Assembly: GCF_002157685.2 (NCBI RefSeq)
Contig: NZ_AP026738.1
Location: 4,402,001 to 4,466,000 of the forward strand
DNA: 64,000 bases
Origin: Comamonas thiooxydans
GTDB taxonomy: Bacteria; Pseudomonadota; Gammaproteobacteria; Burkholderiales; Burkholderiaceae_C
Direction of reading: 5' to 3'
Shown here piece after piece: positions 44,830 through 52,851 of this stretch (position 1 is its first letter; each line of letters starts with the position of its first letter). Under the pieces are notes generated by a model. It had not been told where the DNA came from and did no database searches. It saw nothing but the letters and a program-made list of their open reading frames with translations. A program made the translations under genes and the position numbers.

Positions 44830-45492
44830 ATGAATGAATCATTACTAATCAATAACAATATTGACAGTATATGTGAATATTATTGTGAAAAATGTGGATC
44901 ATTTAAGATCCATAAAGTAAATTTAAATTCAGAATTAATTAAAAAAGAGAATGACTGTATATTTCATCATAATTTCAGAATTATAAAATGCAACTCTTGT
45001 GACGAGAAAACATTTATATCTGAAAAGTACATTGATGACAATTTTTATCCTGTAGAAGATTCGTTGGGTAATTTAGTATACGAACAATTAACTGAAGCAG
45101 AAACTTATTCAATCAGAAAAATAGACTTCAACGCAATATCATATTTAAATGAAAAAACCTCATTTCGCGCGAGGGAAATATATAAAGATTGCTGCGATGC
45201 GATTACCGCAGGCAACAAATTGCTAGCAAGCATCTACACAAGAAACCTACTAGAAGAGATTGTAAGAATACTTCGCATTGCAAATGAAAACTCATCTAAT
45301 GCAAAAATCAATCAGATAGTCTGTCAAGACAAAGAAAAACACAGCGCAGAAAGCCCAGCATCATATAGAGAATTAGACATTCATAAAAATTATCAAGTAA
45401 AAGAAAACAGCATGGAAAATATTAAATTAGCCATGCTGGGAATTCGCGATTTGATTGAATTTTTATATTCAATAAAACTGGATAATTCGTAA
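44830..45492 (+). CDS. zinc-ribbon/helical protein, DUF4145-like
   Basis: The 220-residue protein has a four-cysteine zinc ribbon near the N-terminus (C19, C22, C54, C57: YCEKCGS ... IKCNSCDE) and a helical region at about 115-160 (RAREIYKDCCDAITAGNKLLASIYTRNLLEEIVRIL) that looks like the HEPN-type helical domain of DUF4145 proteins. DUF4145 proteins are often found in restriction and other defence contexts. GGAG lies six bases before ATG 44830. The gene is very AT-rich and of opposite strand to the late genes, so it is a good candidate for expression in the lysogen and for superinfection defence (inference). Confidence 0.6.
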   Translation: MNESLLINNNIDSICEYYCEKCGSFKIHKVNLNSELIKKENDCIFHHNFRIIKCNSCDEKTFISEKYIDDNFYPVEDSLGNLVYEQLTEAETYSIRKIDFNAISYLNEKTSFRAREIYKDCCDAITAGNKLLASIYTRNLLEEIVRILRIANENSSNAKINQIVCQDKEKHSAESPASYRELDIHKNYQVKENSMENIKLAMLGIRDLIEFLYSIKLDNS

Positions 45493-45495
45493 TAA

Positions 45496-45975
45496 CTATT
45501 TTCCTAGTTGCGCATCAGCTGCGTGTCCATCAGCTTTCGCCGAGATTCCTGCACCAGCTTCTGATAGTCGCTGACCTCCTGCTGCCATTTCTTCGAATAC
45601 GGCACTGCAGGTAGCGGCGTACTCAGCGAGGGCGTGACCGCTTGCACGCTCAATGCGAGCGGGCAAGTTTGCGAAGTCGCTGCGCAGCCCGGCAGTAGTG
45701 CTGCGGAGATCAAGCAACAGCTTGCCCAGATCAGCTTGCGACTGTGCATTGACTTGCTGTGTTTTCTGGAAGTTTGATAGCGCATTTGAGAAGTCCTTCT
45801 GTGTCTTGTCGAGTTGTTTGATCGTCTGCTGTGTCTGCTGCAGCTCTTTTGACGACTGAGCCAGCTCAATGCGCGCGATCTTCTCGCCAGCCCGCCAGCC
45901 GCTGACGAGCCAGCCCATTGCGAAGGCGAACACGAGCAGCAGGCCGAAGACGATGGACTGGGCGCGACTCATCAT
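45496..45975 (-). CDS. Rz: spanin inner-membrane subunit Rz
   Basis: Rz is the inner-membrane part of the spanin complex that fuses inner and outer membranes at the end of lysis. ATG 45975 overlaps the lysozyme stop and gives 159 residues: an N-terminal anchor (AQSIVFGLLLVFAFAMGWLVSGW) followed by a long Gln-rich coiled coil (IARIELAQSSKELQQTQQTIKQLDKTQKDF...). The Rz1 lipoprotein gene is nested inside it in another frame, the classical lambda-like arrangement. Confidence 0.85.
   Translation of the reverse strand: MMSRAQSIVFGLLLVFAFAMGWLVSGWRAGEKIARIELAQSSKELQQTQQTIKQLDKTQKDFSNALSNFQKTQQVNAQSQADLGKLLLDLRSTTAGLRSDFANLPARIERASGHALAEYAATCSAVFEEMAAGGQRLSEAGAGISAKADGHAADAQLGK
45504..45749 (-). 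CDS. Rz1: spanin outer-membrane lipoprotein Rz1 (nested in Rz)
   Basis: In a different frame inside Rz, ATG 45749 opens an 81-residue protein with a lipoprotein signal MHSRKLIWASCCLISAALLPGC; C22 is the lipidated cysteine of the lipobox LLPGC. The rest is short and polar with several prolines (VTPSLSTPLPAVPYSKKWQQE), as in Rz1 proteins. The stop lies eight bases before that of Rz. The frame continues further upstream as a shadow. Confidence 0.8.
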   Translation of the reverse strand: MHSRKLIWASCCLISAALLPGCAATSQTCPLALSVQAVTPSLSTPLPAVPYSKKWQQEVSDYQKLVQESRRKLMDTQLMRN

Positions 45976-46595
45976 TGCTGCGCCTCCATGCATGCGTTGT
46001 AGCGACCCAATTGCCGCGTCCAAACGCCAAGGCAGACCTTATTGCCCGGAGTGCTGCAGTCGAATCGCCAGCGCGTAGGCTTGCCGTTCTTATCCCACTG
46101 ATAGGCCGCCCAGCCCGAGCCCTCGCGGCGCCCGCTGGTCATGAACCTGTAGCCAAGGTAGGCGCGGCAAGCGCCCGGGTAGTCTCCCGCCTTGGTTTTG
46201 GCCAGCATGCTGGAGCCGCGCCAGGCGCCGCAGCCATACTGCCCCGCGAAGTCCGCGGCCTTGTCGAACTCGGTTTGATTCACCAGCGTCTGGCCGAGGC
46301 TGTCACGCACACACTGTGCATAGGTACGATCTAGCTCGCCCAGAGCCAGGTTGACGGCTCTCTGCCGCGTGATCGGTGGATCCGCGAGGCTAACCCGCCG
46401 GCCATCTTCATAGTGCGTGGATCCGTGCCCTATGGTGGGCACATCGCCTTGAGTGGGCACATATGGATGCAGCAGAACCTCGCCGGTCTGGCTAACGCTC
46501 TTGGGGCCATCGCCCTCAGATGCAATCCACGCCATCCCAGCGGCAGCAGAAAGAGAAAGGGCCGCTGCTGCGACCCTAGTTTTATTGCTGATCAT
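45972..46595 (-). CDS. phage lysozyme (GH24), SAR-type endolysin
   Basis: The endolysin cleaves peptidoglycan at lysis. ATG 46595 overlaps the holin stop (ATGA) and gives 207 residues. The N-terminus MISNKTRVAAAALSLSAAAGMAWIASEGDG is a weakly hydrophobic signal-arrest-release type segment followed at once by the catalytic glutamate (ASEG), and then YVPTQGDVPTIGHGST with the catalytic Thr region. Six cysteines in the C-terminal half suggest disulfide activation in the periplasm. The order holin-lysozyme-Rz/Rz1 completes the lysis cassette. Confidence 0.88.
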   Translation of the reverse strand: MISNKTRVAAAALSLSAAAGMAWIASEGDGPKSVSQTGEVLLHPYVPTQGDVPTIGHGSTHYEDGRRVSLADPPITRQRAVNLALGELDRTYAQCVRDSLGQTLVNQTEFDKAADFAGQYGCGAWRGSSMLAKTKAGDYPGACRAYLGYRFMTSGRREGSGWAAYQWDKNGKPTRWRFDCSTPGNKVCLGVWTRQLGRYNACMEAQQ

Positions 46596-46807
46596 GTAGC
46601 CTCTCCTTCTTCGCTGAGCCAGCCCCCCTTCCCGCGCTCCTCTCGCCACCACTTGCGCAGTAGATAAAGCGCCTGGATCACGATATAGACACCAGTTGCA
46701 ATGGCGACCCAATGGTTAAGTGTCATGGTGGACGCTGCAGCCCCCGCCACCGCCGGCGCGGCTTTGGCAGTTTCGATCAATGCTTGGACTTTGCTTTCGT
46801 TGCTCAT
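46592..46807 (-). CDS. holin
   Basis: The frame is open from 46996, but ATG 46807 (MSNESKVQALIETAKAAPAV) follows GGGAGG by six bases, giving 71 residues. One strong hydrophobic segment (NHWVAIATGVYIVIQALYLL) is preceded by a weaker Ala-rich one (APAVAGAAAS) and followed by a charged tail (RKWWREERGKGG). Size, topology and position directly before the lysozyme support a holin or pinholin that releases or triggers the SAR endolysin. Confidence 0.8.
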   Translation of the reverse strand: MSNESKVQALIETAKAAPAVAGAAASTMTLNHWVAIATGVYIVIQALYLLRKWWREERGKGGWLSEEGEAT

Positions 46808-46868
46808 AGCCCTCCCTGGGCAAAAGAAAGCCCGCCGAAGCGGGTTTATCAAAGTTATGACAATTATT

Positions 46869-48749
46869 TCAAACGTAAATGACACCGGCCGCATAAAACG
46901 TGTTAAACGCTGCCACGTTAGTGTTTGAAGGTGCAGGGCTTCCGGCTCCGTTTGTTGTCGAAGTTCCTGTCGCATATATCTTCGCACCAGTTGCAACTCG
47001 CAAATCCTGCTCCCCTGAGCCAGTGACTTTAGTAAGTCCTATGTATGCTTCAGAGCCACTATTGCACTCAACACCGCGCGTTGTGCTGCTCAATATGTTG
47101 CCGGAATTCATGGAGACTTTAGACCCATCACGCGCAAAAATACCCCGCCCACAACTTTGAATTGTTCCTGAGTATGCATCAACACTCCCATTATAGCGTG
47201 CATCAATGCCTATGAGACAGTTTTCTATTTTCGCACCGAATGCGGCAATACCGCCTCCATAGTATGCACGCAATCCAGAAAGATTGAATCCTGAAATCTC
47301 AGCTGAAGGGCATATTATTTTCCCTAAATTCTCAGCAACACAACCATAAGTCGCCGAGCCGACAACACCTGTGATTTTGGCATTTCTCCCTGTGACCTCC
47401 CCACCCTCAGATGCCGACAGTCCAACCTTCTTTACATTTGTCGCAATAACATCGTTTACAAAAATAAAAGCAGATATAGCAATAGCGACGCTATCAAGGT
47501 TATCTGCGGTCATTAAATTAAACGATGCTATAGAATATCTCGTTGCACCTATCGCAGATCCCGCATTCTTGCAAGTCACACTTTCACCATATGCTGACGA
47601 AGACCGTGAAATCCAGATGTTGTAATCCGTTGCCCCATCAAAAGTAGCCCCTGTACATTCGCAAGTGCTGTTTCGCGTAATCCATAGATTACGACCATTA
47701 ACAGCTCCAATTGACACGCAGCCTGAGATATATGCAGAGCTACGCATATTTACATAAATACCATCGGACTGAGGGTTTTTAACACCCTTTCCTGGATTAA
47801 TTAAAAGGAAGCTACCTCGTTCCGCATAAAAAGTTCGACCGCCTTTACCTGCCGCATTTATAAGCACATCAACAACAGGAGAGATTGCATTCGTCAGCTT
47901 CAAAAAATTATCACCAACATACAGAGAAGACAGTGTTACCTCAGAATCTTCACTGGAAATTTTGTATCTGCTGTAATCGGCATTACTCAGCTCTACCCCG
48001 CTTGTTGGTTGAAAGCCAGATTCAATTAATACTGTAATTCGACATTGCTGAGTAAGAGGAGTAATTCTCTCAAAAGCAGATTGGAGCGTCGCCGCTTGGG
48101 ATGGAACACGAATAACAACGCTATCAATTGCGCCCAAGATAAAAGACGATTCGACCGCTGCCGCTACGGCAGAAGAGATGTCTTCATAATCTCCGAATGT
48201 CGGTATTTCAGATAGCTTTTCAATAACTAAGCGTTTTACCGATCCATCCTCTGGCTGCCTTGTTGCAATAAGCTGCGCGCCCGCGTCTGTCGCTAAATCT
48301 AGGCGCAACTGATCCAGATTTACAGAGAGCTCCAAAACGTCACCGGAGCGCTTGAAATAGCGGGTGCGAGCACCATCAAGAGTTTCGTCCGCGGACACTT
48401 CGATCAGACCATCAATGGGAATGTCTGCAATGTCCCCTAGTGCCTGAGCATAGGTATCATAGAACTTCAAGGGGCCGATAGCGCTTGCAGCTGCCCTTGC
48501 GTCATCTCTCGCTTCTAAGGCTTGATCTCGGTAACCATGAGCATCAGCAGTAGCACTGGAGACCGCCTGAGCGATATCGAACTCAGCCTTTTGTTCAATG
48601 CCGCGCCATGTTTTGCGCAGTCGTCCGAGTCGGTCTTGCCATACCTCAGAGGTCTGAGAGTTAATCGCATCGTCGATATTCTGCGCGTTATCGAACAAAT
48701 CACGGGGGTCCTGGCTGCCTAGTGGATTTCCTGTTTGGTAGGTAGTCAT
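46869..48749 (-). CDS. phage tail fibre/tailspike with beta-helix
   Basis: This is a receptor-binding tail protein of 626 residues from ATG 48749 (MTTYQTGNPLGSQDPRDLFDNAQ), behind GAGGA. The first 110 residues form the virion-attachment part. From about residue 320 the sequence consists of short Gly/Asn/Ser-rich turns typical of a right-handed parallel beta-helix (ISGCVSIGAVNGRNLWITRNS ... AKITGVVGSATYGCVAENLG). The C-terminal two thirds are more AT-rich than the neighbouring tail genes, as often seen in exchanged receptor-binding modules. Enzymatic activity on polysaccharide is possible but no catalytic motif is clear. Confidence 0.82.
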   Translation of the reverse strand: MTTYQTGNPLGSQDPRDLFDNAQNIDDAINSQTSEVWQDRLGRLRKTWRGIEQKAEFDIAQAVSSATADAHGYRDQALEARDDARAAASAIGPLKFYDTYAQALGDIADIPIDGLIEVSADETLDGARTRYFKRSGDVLELSVNLDQLRLDLATDAGAQLIATRQPEDGSVKRLVIEKLSEIPTFGDYEDISSAVAAAVESSFILGAIDSVVIRVPSQAATLQSAFERITPLTQQCRITVLIESGFQPTSGVELSNADYSRYKISSEDSEVTLSSLYVGDNFLKLTNAISPVVDVLINAAGKGGRTFYAERGSFLLINPGKGVKNPQSDGIYVNMRSSAYISGCVSIGAVNGRNLWITRNSTCECTGATFDGATDYNIWISRSSSAYGESVTCKNAGSAIGATRYSIASFNLMTADNLDSVAIAISAFIFVNDVIATNVKKVGLSASEGGEVTGRNAKITGVVGSATYGCVAENLGKIICPSAEISGFNLSGLRAYYGGGIAAFGAKIENCLIGIDARYNGSVDAYSGTIQSCGRGIFARDGSKVSMNSGNILSSTTRGVECNSGSEAYIGLTKVTGSGEQDLRVATGAKIYATGTSTTNGAGSPAPSNTNVAAFNTFYAAGVIYV

Positions 48750-48832
48750 ATGTCCTCGCACAAAACAAAAAGCCCGCTGGGCGAACCATGCGGGCGAGTG
48801 ATAAAGATCTCTGTGGCCAGGTGGCCGGCTAC

Positions 48833-51517
48833 TCAAAGTGGCGGTGGCGCGTTGTTGTCGTCATCGAACAGGCGCGCGTCGTAGTTCACGCACTGCACGC
48901 TGGCACCATCGGTGCCGCTGGGGCTGACCTTCTTGACGATGGCCGGGAAGCTCCAGCGGGCGACCGGCCCGAAATACACATGCGGCGGCTCCGGCAGCTT
49001 GATCTGCGGCCACTCCCCAGCAGGAATCGGGGCCAGCACTTCATAGGCGCTTGCCCCTTGAGCGGCTGGCCATGGCCCGGCCAGCGTGCCGTCAGGCCTG
49101 CGAAACGCCACGACATACGGATCTGCGCTATCCCAGCGCAGCGGCTCCGTCACCTCCAACCGGGCCTGGCCGCTGGCATTGCTGATGCCAGTGAGCAGAG
49201 CCGATTGGCCGAAGCCGGGGATGTCATCTACCAGGCTGACAAAGTCGCCATAGCTGTTGTTCAGCGCGTCCAGCTCCGTGGTGAAGCTGTACGTCCAGCG
49301 CTCATACCGCTGCTGCCGGGCTCTGCGCATGCCGATGCGCCAGGCGCGCGTTCGGTCTGTCACCCCCAACACCTTGAGCTTTTCCAGCTTGATGCCCAGC
49401 GAGCCTGGCAGCACACAGTTCACCGTCTTGGTGTTCCAGTTGTCGTCTGCATCGCTGAACTCCACCTCCACGCCATCGTTGTCGTCGGGCCGGATGCCGC
49501 TGAATGACCGCGCAATGCCCTCCGTGGTGTTCTGCGCGCTGTAGGCATGGCCGTCTTCGACCGTACGCACACCCGCGCGCACAGAGCGCAGCAGGCCGTC
49601 ATCAATCGTCAGCTCGGACATGCCTGCGGCCAGCACTGCCTGCAGGGCGGCGAGCACCGTGGTTTCGTCAAACACATGGTCTGCCGTTTCACCACGAGCC
49701 ATCCAGATGCCATGCAGGTGCTGCAGCTCGGCCATGTCGATGCTGTCCAGGCCATAACCCACCGTGCTGCTGATGTGCCGCAGAGCGGCCGAGATATCCC
49801 GTGTAGGCTGATCTGCGCTCCAGGAGCCATCGCCTTGAAGCACGGGCAGCATGCGCGTGGCCACCAGGTTGACCTGGTTCTCCGACCTGGCTGCGATCTG
49901 CCCGAGGCCCCGCACCCGCACGCTCAGCGTGGTCCAGTCCGGGTAGCTGGTGCGCGTTGGCAGCCGCGTGCGCATGGCGTACCACTGCACCTCATCGTGC
50001 ACCTGCGTGCTGGTGCTCTTGGCGCCCCTGCGCCGCACCCGTACCTGCGGCCGCATGGCATAGGGCAAGGCAATGCGCTCGGTGAAACCGATCTGGTCCA
50101 TGGTGGCATCGGTGTACCACTTGACCACGCTCTGCCAGGCGCCGCCGGCGGCATAGTCACGGTACTGGATCTCCACCCCCACGGATCTGCCCTGCACCTC
50201 CCCCTTGTCGGAGACATAGCAAAGGCCCTGGCTGAAGAAAATATCCACCTCCAGCGTGCTGCTGACCTCTGCGGCTGGGCAGCTTACAAAGGGGCCGGCC
50301 TGCTCACCGTAGACAGTATCTGCCTGCACGGTAAAGCTGGCCTTTGCCGCCGGCACTGTGCGTGGCGCAAAGCCCGCCCAGCTGCCGCCTTCGCTGGGTG
50401 CAAGCGTCAGCACCTGGCCGGCCACTGACGCAGCCGTGTATGTACGCCCAGCCCGACACACTGCCAACGATATGACCCCAGCGGGCAAGTGACTGATGCG
50501 CCTATAAGTAAAGCCCCCGTCGGCATCACTGACCGCTTCAGCCAAGGTAATCGTATTGCCGTCGACGGACTCCACACGCAGCGAACCGGTAAGCGCACCG
50601 GATGCGGTGAGCAGCATCCACAGCGATGGCGCAATCTCGCGCCAGTCGGCGGTAAATGTGTTGTAGTAGTTGCTGCCCTCTCCAGGCTCAAGCTCTAGGG
50701 CCACGGTCACGTCCTGCTCAAACATCAGCGACATGGCGGTGCCAGAGCCCCAGGCATTGGGCCAGTCCACATCTGCCGTGATCTGTGCGCCGTTGAGCGC
50801 ATAGCTACCAGCCGTGGGGTTGACGTTGCCCGAGTCAATGGCGCTCAGCTCAAGACCCGCCGTGCCGGCGCTGGTGCCGCCCACCTCTGGGCAGCTGTAC
50901 CAGTTTTCATGCTGGGTGATGCCGCCGATATCAGCGCCAGGACCGTGCACAGTGAACTCAGCGCCCTCCAGAGTGCGCAGCGGCGTGTTGCCGATCTTGA
51001 CCGTGGCCGGGTCGATCTGGTACTGGCCGGGGCCGACACAGAGCAGCATCTCCAGCCACTGCTCGCGCGGCGTGCTGAAATAGCGGCGCGGCGGGGTCAG
51101 ATAGTCGGGGTAGCGGATGAACTGGCCCAGCAGCTCCGGCACCACGCCGTTGAGCTTTGCCGTGTTGGCCTTGCCCTCGGCCGAGCTGAGTTGCTTGCCT
51201 TGCGGCGTGTCATAGCGCTGGTTGCTGGTCGATGGGAGTAACCAGCCGAAGAAGAAGTTGAAGATGCTGCCCACCAGCTTGAAGACGCCGCCGTGGGGGA
51301 TGGGGCGGATATCAACCTGGTCTTCATTGCTGATCACCGTCTCTGCCCAGGCCTCCACCGGCAGCAGCACCCCGTTGAGATGCAGCGTTATGGGCTGGAT
51401 CTCGCGCGCCGCATAGTCAATGCCGACCGCCTCAAACCAGCCCGCAATCGTGCCCGCCCAGGGGTGCGACTCCACAGGCTGGCTCGGCATCTGTCCGGGG
51501 TAAATCTTGATCGTCAT
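48833..51517 (-). CDS. phage tail tip protein, J-like (host specificity)
   Basis: This 894-residue protein belongs to the lambda gpJ-like central tail fibre/tip attachment family. Features are TIAGWFEAVGIDYAAREIQPITLHLNG near the N-terminus, the FNFFFGWLLP membrane-like patch with TPQGKQL, and a middle part with LRHISSTVGYGLDSIDMAELQHL and VEFSDADDNWNTKTVNCVLPG. It follows the tail assembly protein gene with an 86-base overlap and precedes the fibre gene by a four-base overlap. It probably forms the tail hub that carries the fibre. Confidence 0.85.
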   Translation of the reverse strand: MTIKIYPGQMPSQPVESHPWAGTIAGWFEAVGIDYAAREIQPITLHLNGVLLPVEAWAETVISNEDQVDIRPIPHGGVFKLVGSIFNFFFGWLLPSTSNQRYDTPQGKQLSSAEGKANTAKLNGVVPELLGQFIRYPDYLTPPRRYFSTPREQWLEMLLCVGPGQYQIDPATVKIGNTPLRTLEGAEFTVHGPGADIGGITQHENWYSCPEVGGTSAGTAGLELSAIDSGNVNPTAGSYALNGAQITADVDWPNAWGSGTAMSLMFEQDVTVALELEPGEGSNYYNTFTADWREIAPSLWMLLTASGALTGSLRVESVDGNTITLAEAVSDADGGFTYRRISHLPAGVISLAVCRAGRTYTAASVAGQVLTLAPSEGGSWAGFAPRTVPAAKASFTVQADTVYGEQAGPFVSCPAAEVSSTLEVDIFFSQGLCYVSDKGEVQGRSVGVEIQYRDYAAGGAWQSVVKWYTDATMDQIGFTERIALPYAMRPQVRVRRRGAKSTSTQVHDEVQWYAMRTRLPTRTSYPDWTTLSVRVRGLGQIAARSENQVNLVATRMLPVLQGDGSWSADQPTRDISAALRHISSTVGYGLDSIDMAELQHLHGIWMARGETADHVFDETTVLAALQAVLAAGMSELTIDDGLLRSVRAGVRTVEDGHAYSAQNTTEGIARSFSGIRPDDNDGVEVEFSDADDNWNTKTVNCVLPGSLGIKLEKLKVLGVTDRTRAWRIGMRRARQQRYERWTYSFTTELDALNNSYGDFVSLVDDIPGFGQSALLTGISNASGQARLEVTEPLRWDSADPYVVAFRRPDGTLAGPWPAAQGASAYEVLAPIPAGEWPQIKLPEPPHVYFGPVARWSFPAIVKKVSPSGTDGASVQCVNYDARLFDDDNNAPPPL

Positions 51518-51893
51518 AAAACAAAACCCGCGTGTAGCTGGCCTGAAATCGGTTGAGAGCAGTCAGACAAGGCCCATCGGGCTCATCGGTTTCGAGTATT
51601 CGCAGCTGGCCGTCCACCTCCACCACCAGCCCCACATGCACGCACAGGCTGGCCCTCCAGGCCGTGGCAACCGCGCCCACCCGAGGGGAGCACTGCGCGA
51701 ACCCATGCAGGGCTATGACCTGGTCAACCGCCCGCGTGATGCCGCGCAACTCACCCGGTCTGGCGTCCTGCAGGATCGGCAGCAAGGCCCGGCCAAACAG
51801 CGCCGAGCGCGCATCGCGCACCAGGCCCCAGCAGTCGTAGTCCACGGGGCCGCGCCCGCCGCGCACATAGCGCGACTTCAGAAACCGCCTCAT
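51432..51893 (-). CDS. NlpC/P60-type tail assembly protein (gpK-like)
   Basis: The 153-residue protein has the NlpC/P60 nucleophile motif YDCWGLVRDAR near residue 20 and a candidate histidine in CVHVGLVVEVDGQLRILE. In lambda-like phages such a peptidase-like protein is needed for tail tip assembly and may help DNA entry by opening the cell wall. The end overlaps the J-like gene by 86 bases, and the last 25 residues (TDAEPACGVAPLGGHDCGLV) look less conserved in style. Confidence 0.8.
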   Translation of the reverse strand: MRRFLKSRYVRGGRGPVDYDCWGLVRDARSALFGRALLPILQDARPGELRGITRAVDQVIALHGFAQCSPRVGAVATAWRASLCVHVGLVVEVDGQLRILETDEPDGPCLTALNRFQASYTRVLFYDDQDLPRTDAEPACGVAPLGGHDCGLV

Positions 51894-52381
51894 TGGTACT
51901 TAACGCCAGGAGCCTTGTCCGCCGTGTAGCGATCACGCGGCCAAGCCAGGTTGAGCAGATCGAAGTAGCTGCCCTCGACCTGCAGGACGTTGCTATTCAG
52001 ATCACCCCCCTGGATCAGCATGCGCTTGGGAGCGGCCGCCGGCGCCGATGTGTCGTCCGACAGATACTCGCGGTAGACCACATACGAGGGCTGGCCAGAG
52101 TCGAGCGCGTCACTGATCAAACGATGCGCCCGGCCATCGACAACGCCCAACCCAAAGCGCAGGGACTGATTTCCGATAGTGCTGCGCTCCGGTAGGGATA
52201 TCTCCAGGCCGCAGGCCTCGAAGAGTTGCGGCACACCGTCGACCCCCAGCGTGAGGTCTTCATAGCTGTGGGCAAGGCGTATGTGCTCGCCACCAGGCAG
52301 CTCGATGTCTAGCGTACAGATGCGCACGGTCGTCACATCGTCGCCGGCATAGAGCAGCTTCAAAGCTGTACTGGTTGCCAT
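51890..52381 (-). CDS. phage minor tail protein (DUF1833-like)
   Basis: ATG 52381 (MATSTALKLLYAGDDVTTVRICTLDIELPGG) behind a GGGGGG-rich ribosome binding site gives 163 residues; the frame runs further upstream as a shadow. The layout resembles DUF1833 tail proteins (ISLPERSTIGNQSLRFGLGVVDG). It occupies the gpL-like place between the preceding minor tail gene and the K-like protein, with a four-base overlap to the latter. A structural role in the tail tip is inferred. Confidence 0.72.
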   Translation of the reverse strand: MATSTALKLLYAGDDVTTVRICTLDIELPGGEHIRLAHSYEDLTLGVDGVPQLFEACGLEISLPERSTIGNQSLRFGLGVVDGRAHRLISDALDSGQPSYVVYREYLSDDTSAPAAAPKRMLIQGGDLNSNVLQVEGSYFDLLNLAWPRDRYTADKAPGVKYQ

Positions 52382-52383
52382 GA

Positions 52384-52851
52384 CTATCCCCCCGGCCATT
52401 CTTGATTCACGGCCCGGTCGATGATGCTGGAGCCGATCACCAGCTCCGGCAGCAAGCCCCAGCCAGGCGGCAGCAAAGGCCGCGCCCATACTTCGATCGG
52501 AGCTGAGATCTTCCAGCGGTCGCCCCCTACCAAATCCGGGCCTTCATACATATCTGTGAATCGGCAAAGCAGCTTTCCCGGCCCCATGGGCGTCCTGAGC
52601 GGCATGTTGAACCACTTCGCTCCATCGATCAGCGTCTCTACAAACCACGCCTCAAAGGAAAGTGCCTGCGCCTCCGTCATCAGCCATGCACACGTGTGCA
52701 TGCTGGGCACGCTCAGGAATTTGCGCCGCTGCCGTGACCGCCCCGATTCCATAGGGGTCCGCACAAATGGCTTGACATGCCGGGTTGTATGCCCTTCACG
52801 CAGCACGCAGGGATATCCCTGCGGCCAGTCAATGTTTGAAGTGATTGCCAT
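52384..52851 (-). CDS. phage minor tail protein (gpM-like position)
   Basis: The product has 155 residues (MAITSNIDWPQGYPCVLREGHTTRHVKPFVRTPMESGRSRQRRKF...), soluble and beta-rich, with the segment LSFEAWFVETLIDGAKWFNMPL. I recognise no characterised family beyond tail proteins of this position. It begins one base before the end of the tape measure gene region and ends two bases before the next gene, so it is part of the continuous tail operon. Confidence 0.7.
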   Translation of the reverse strand: MAITSNIDWPQGYPCVLREGHTTRHVKPFVRTPMESGRSRQRRKFLSVPSMHTCAWLMTEAQALSFEAWFVETLIDGAKWFNMPLRTPMGPGKLLCRFTDMYEGPDLVGGDRWKISAPIEVWARPLLPPGWGLLPELVIGSSIIDRAVNQEWPGG

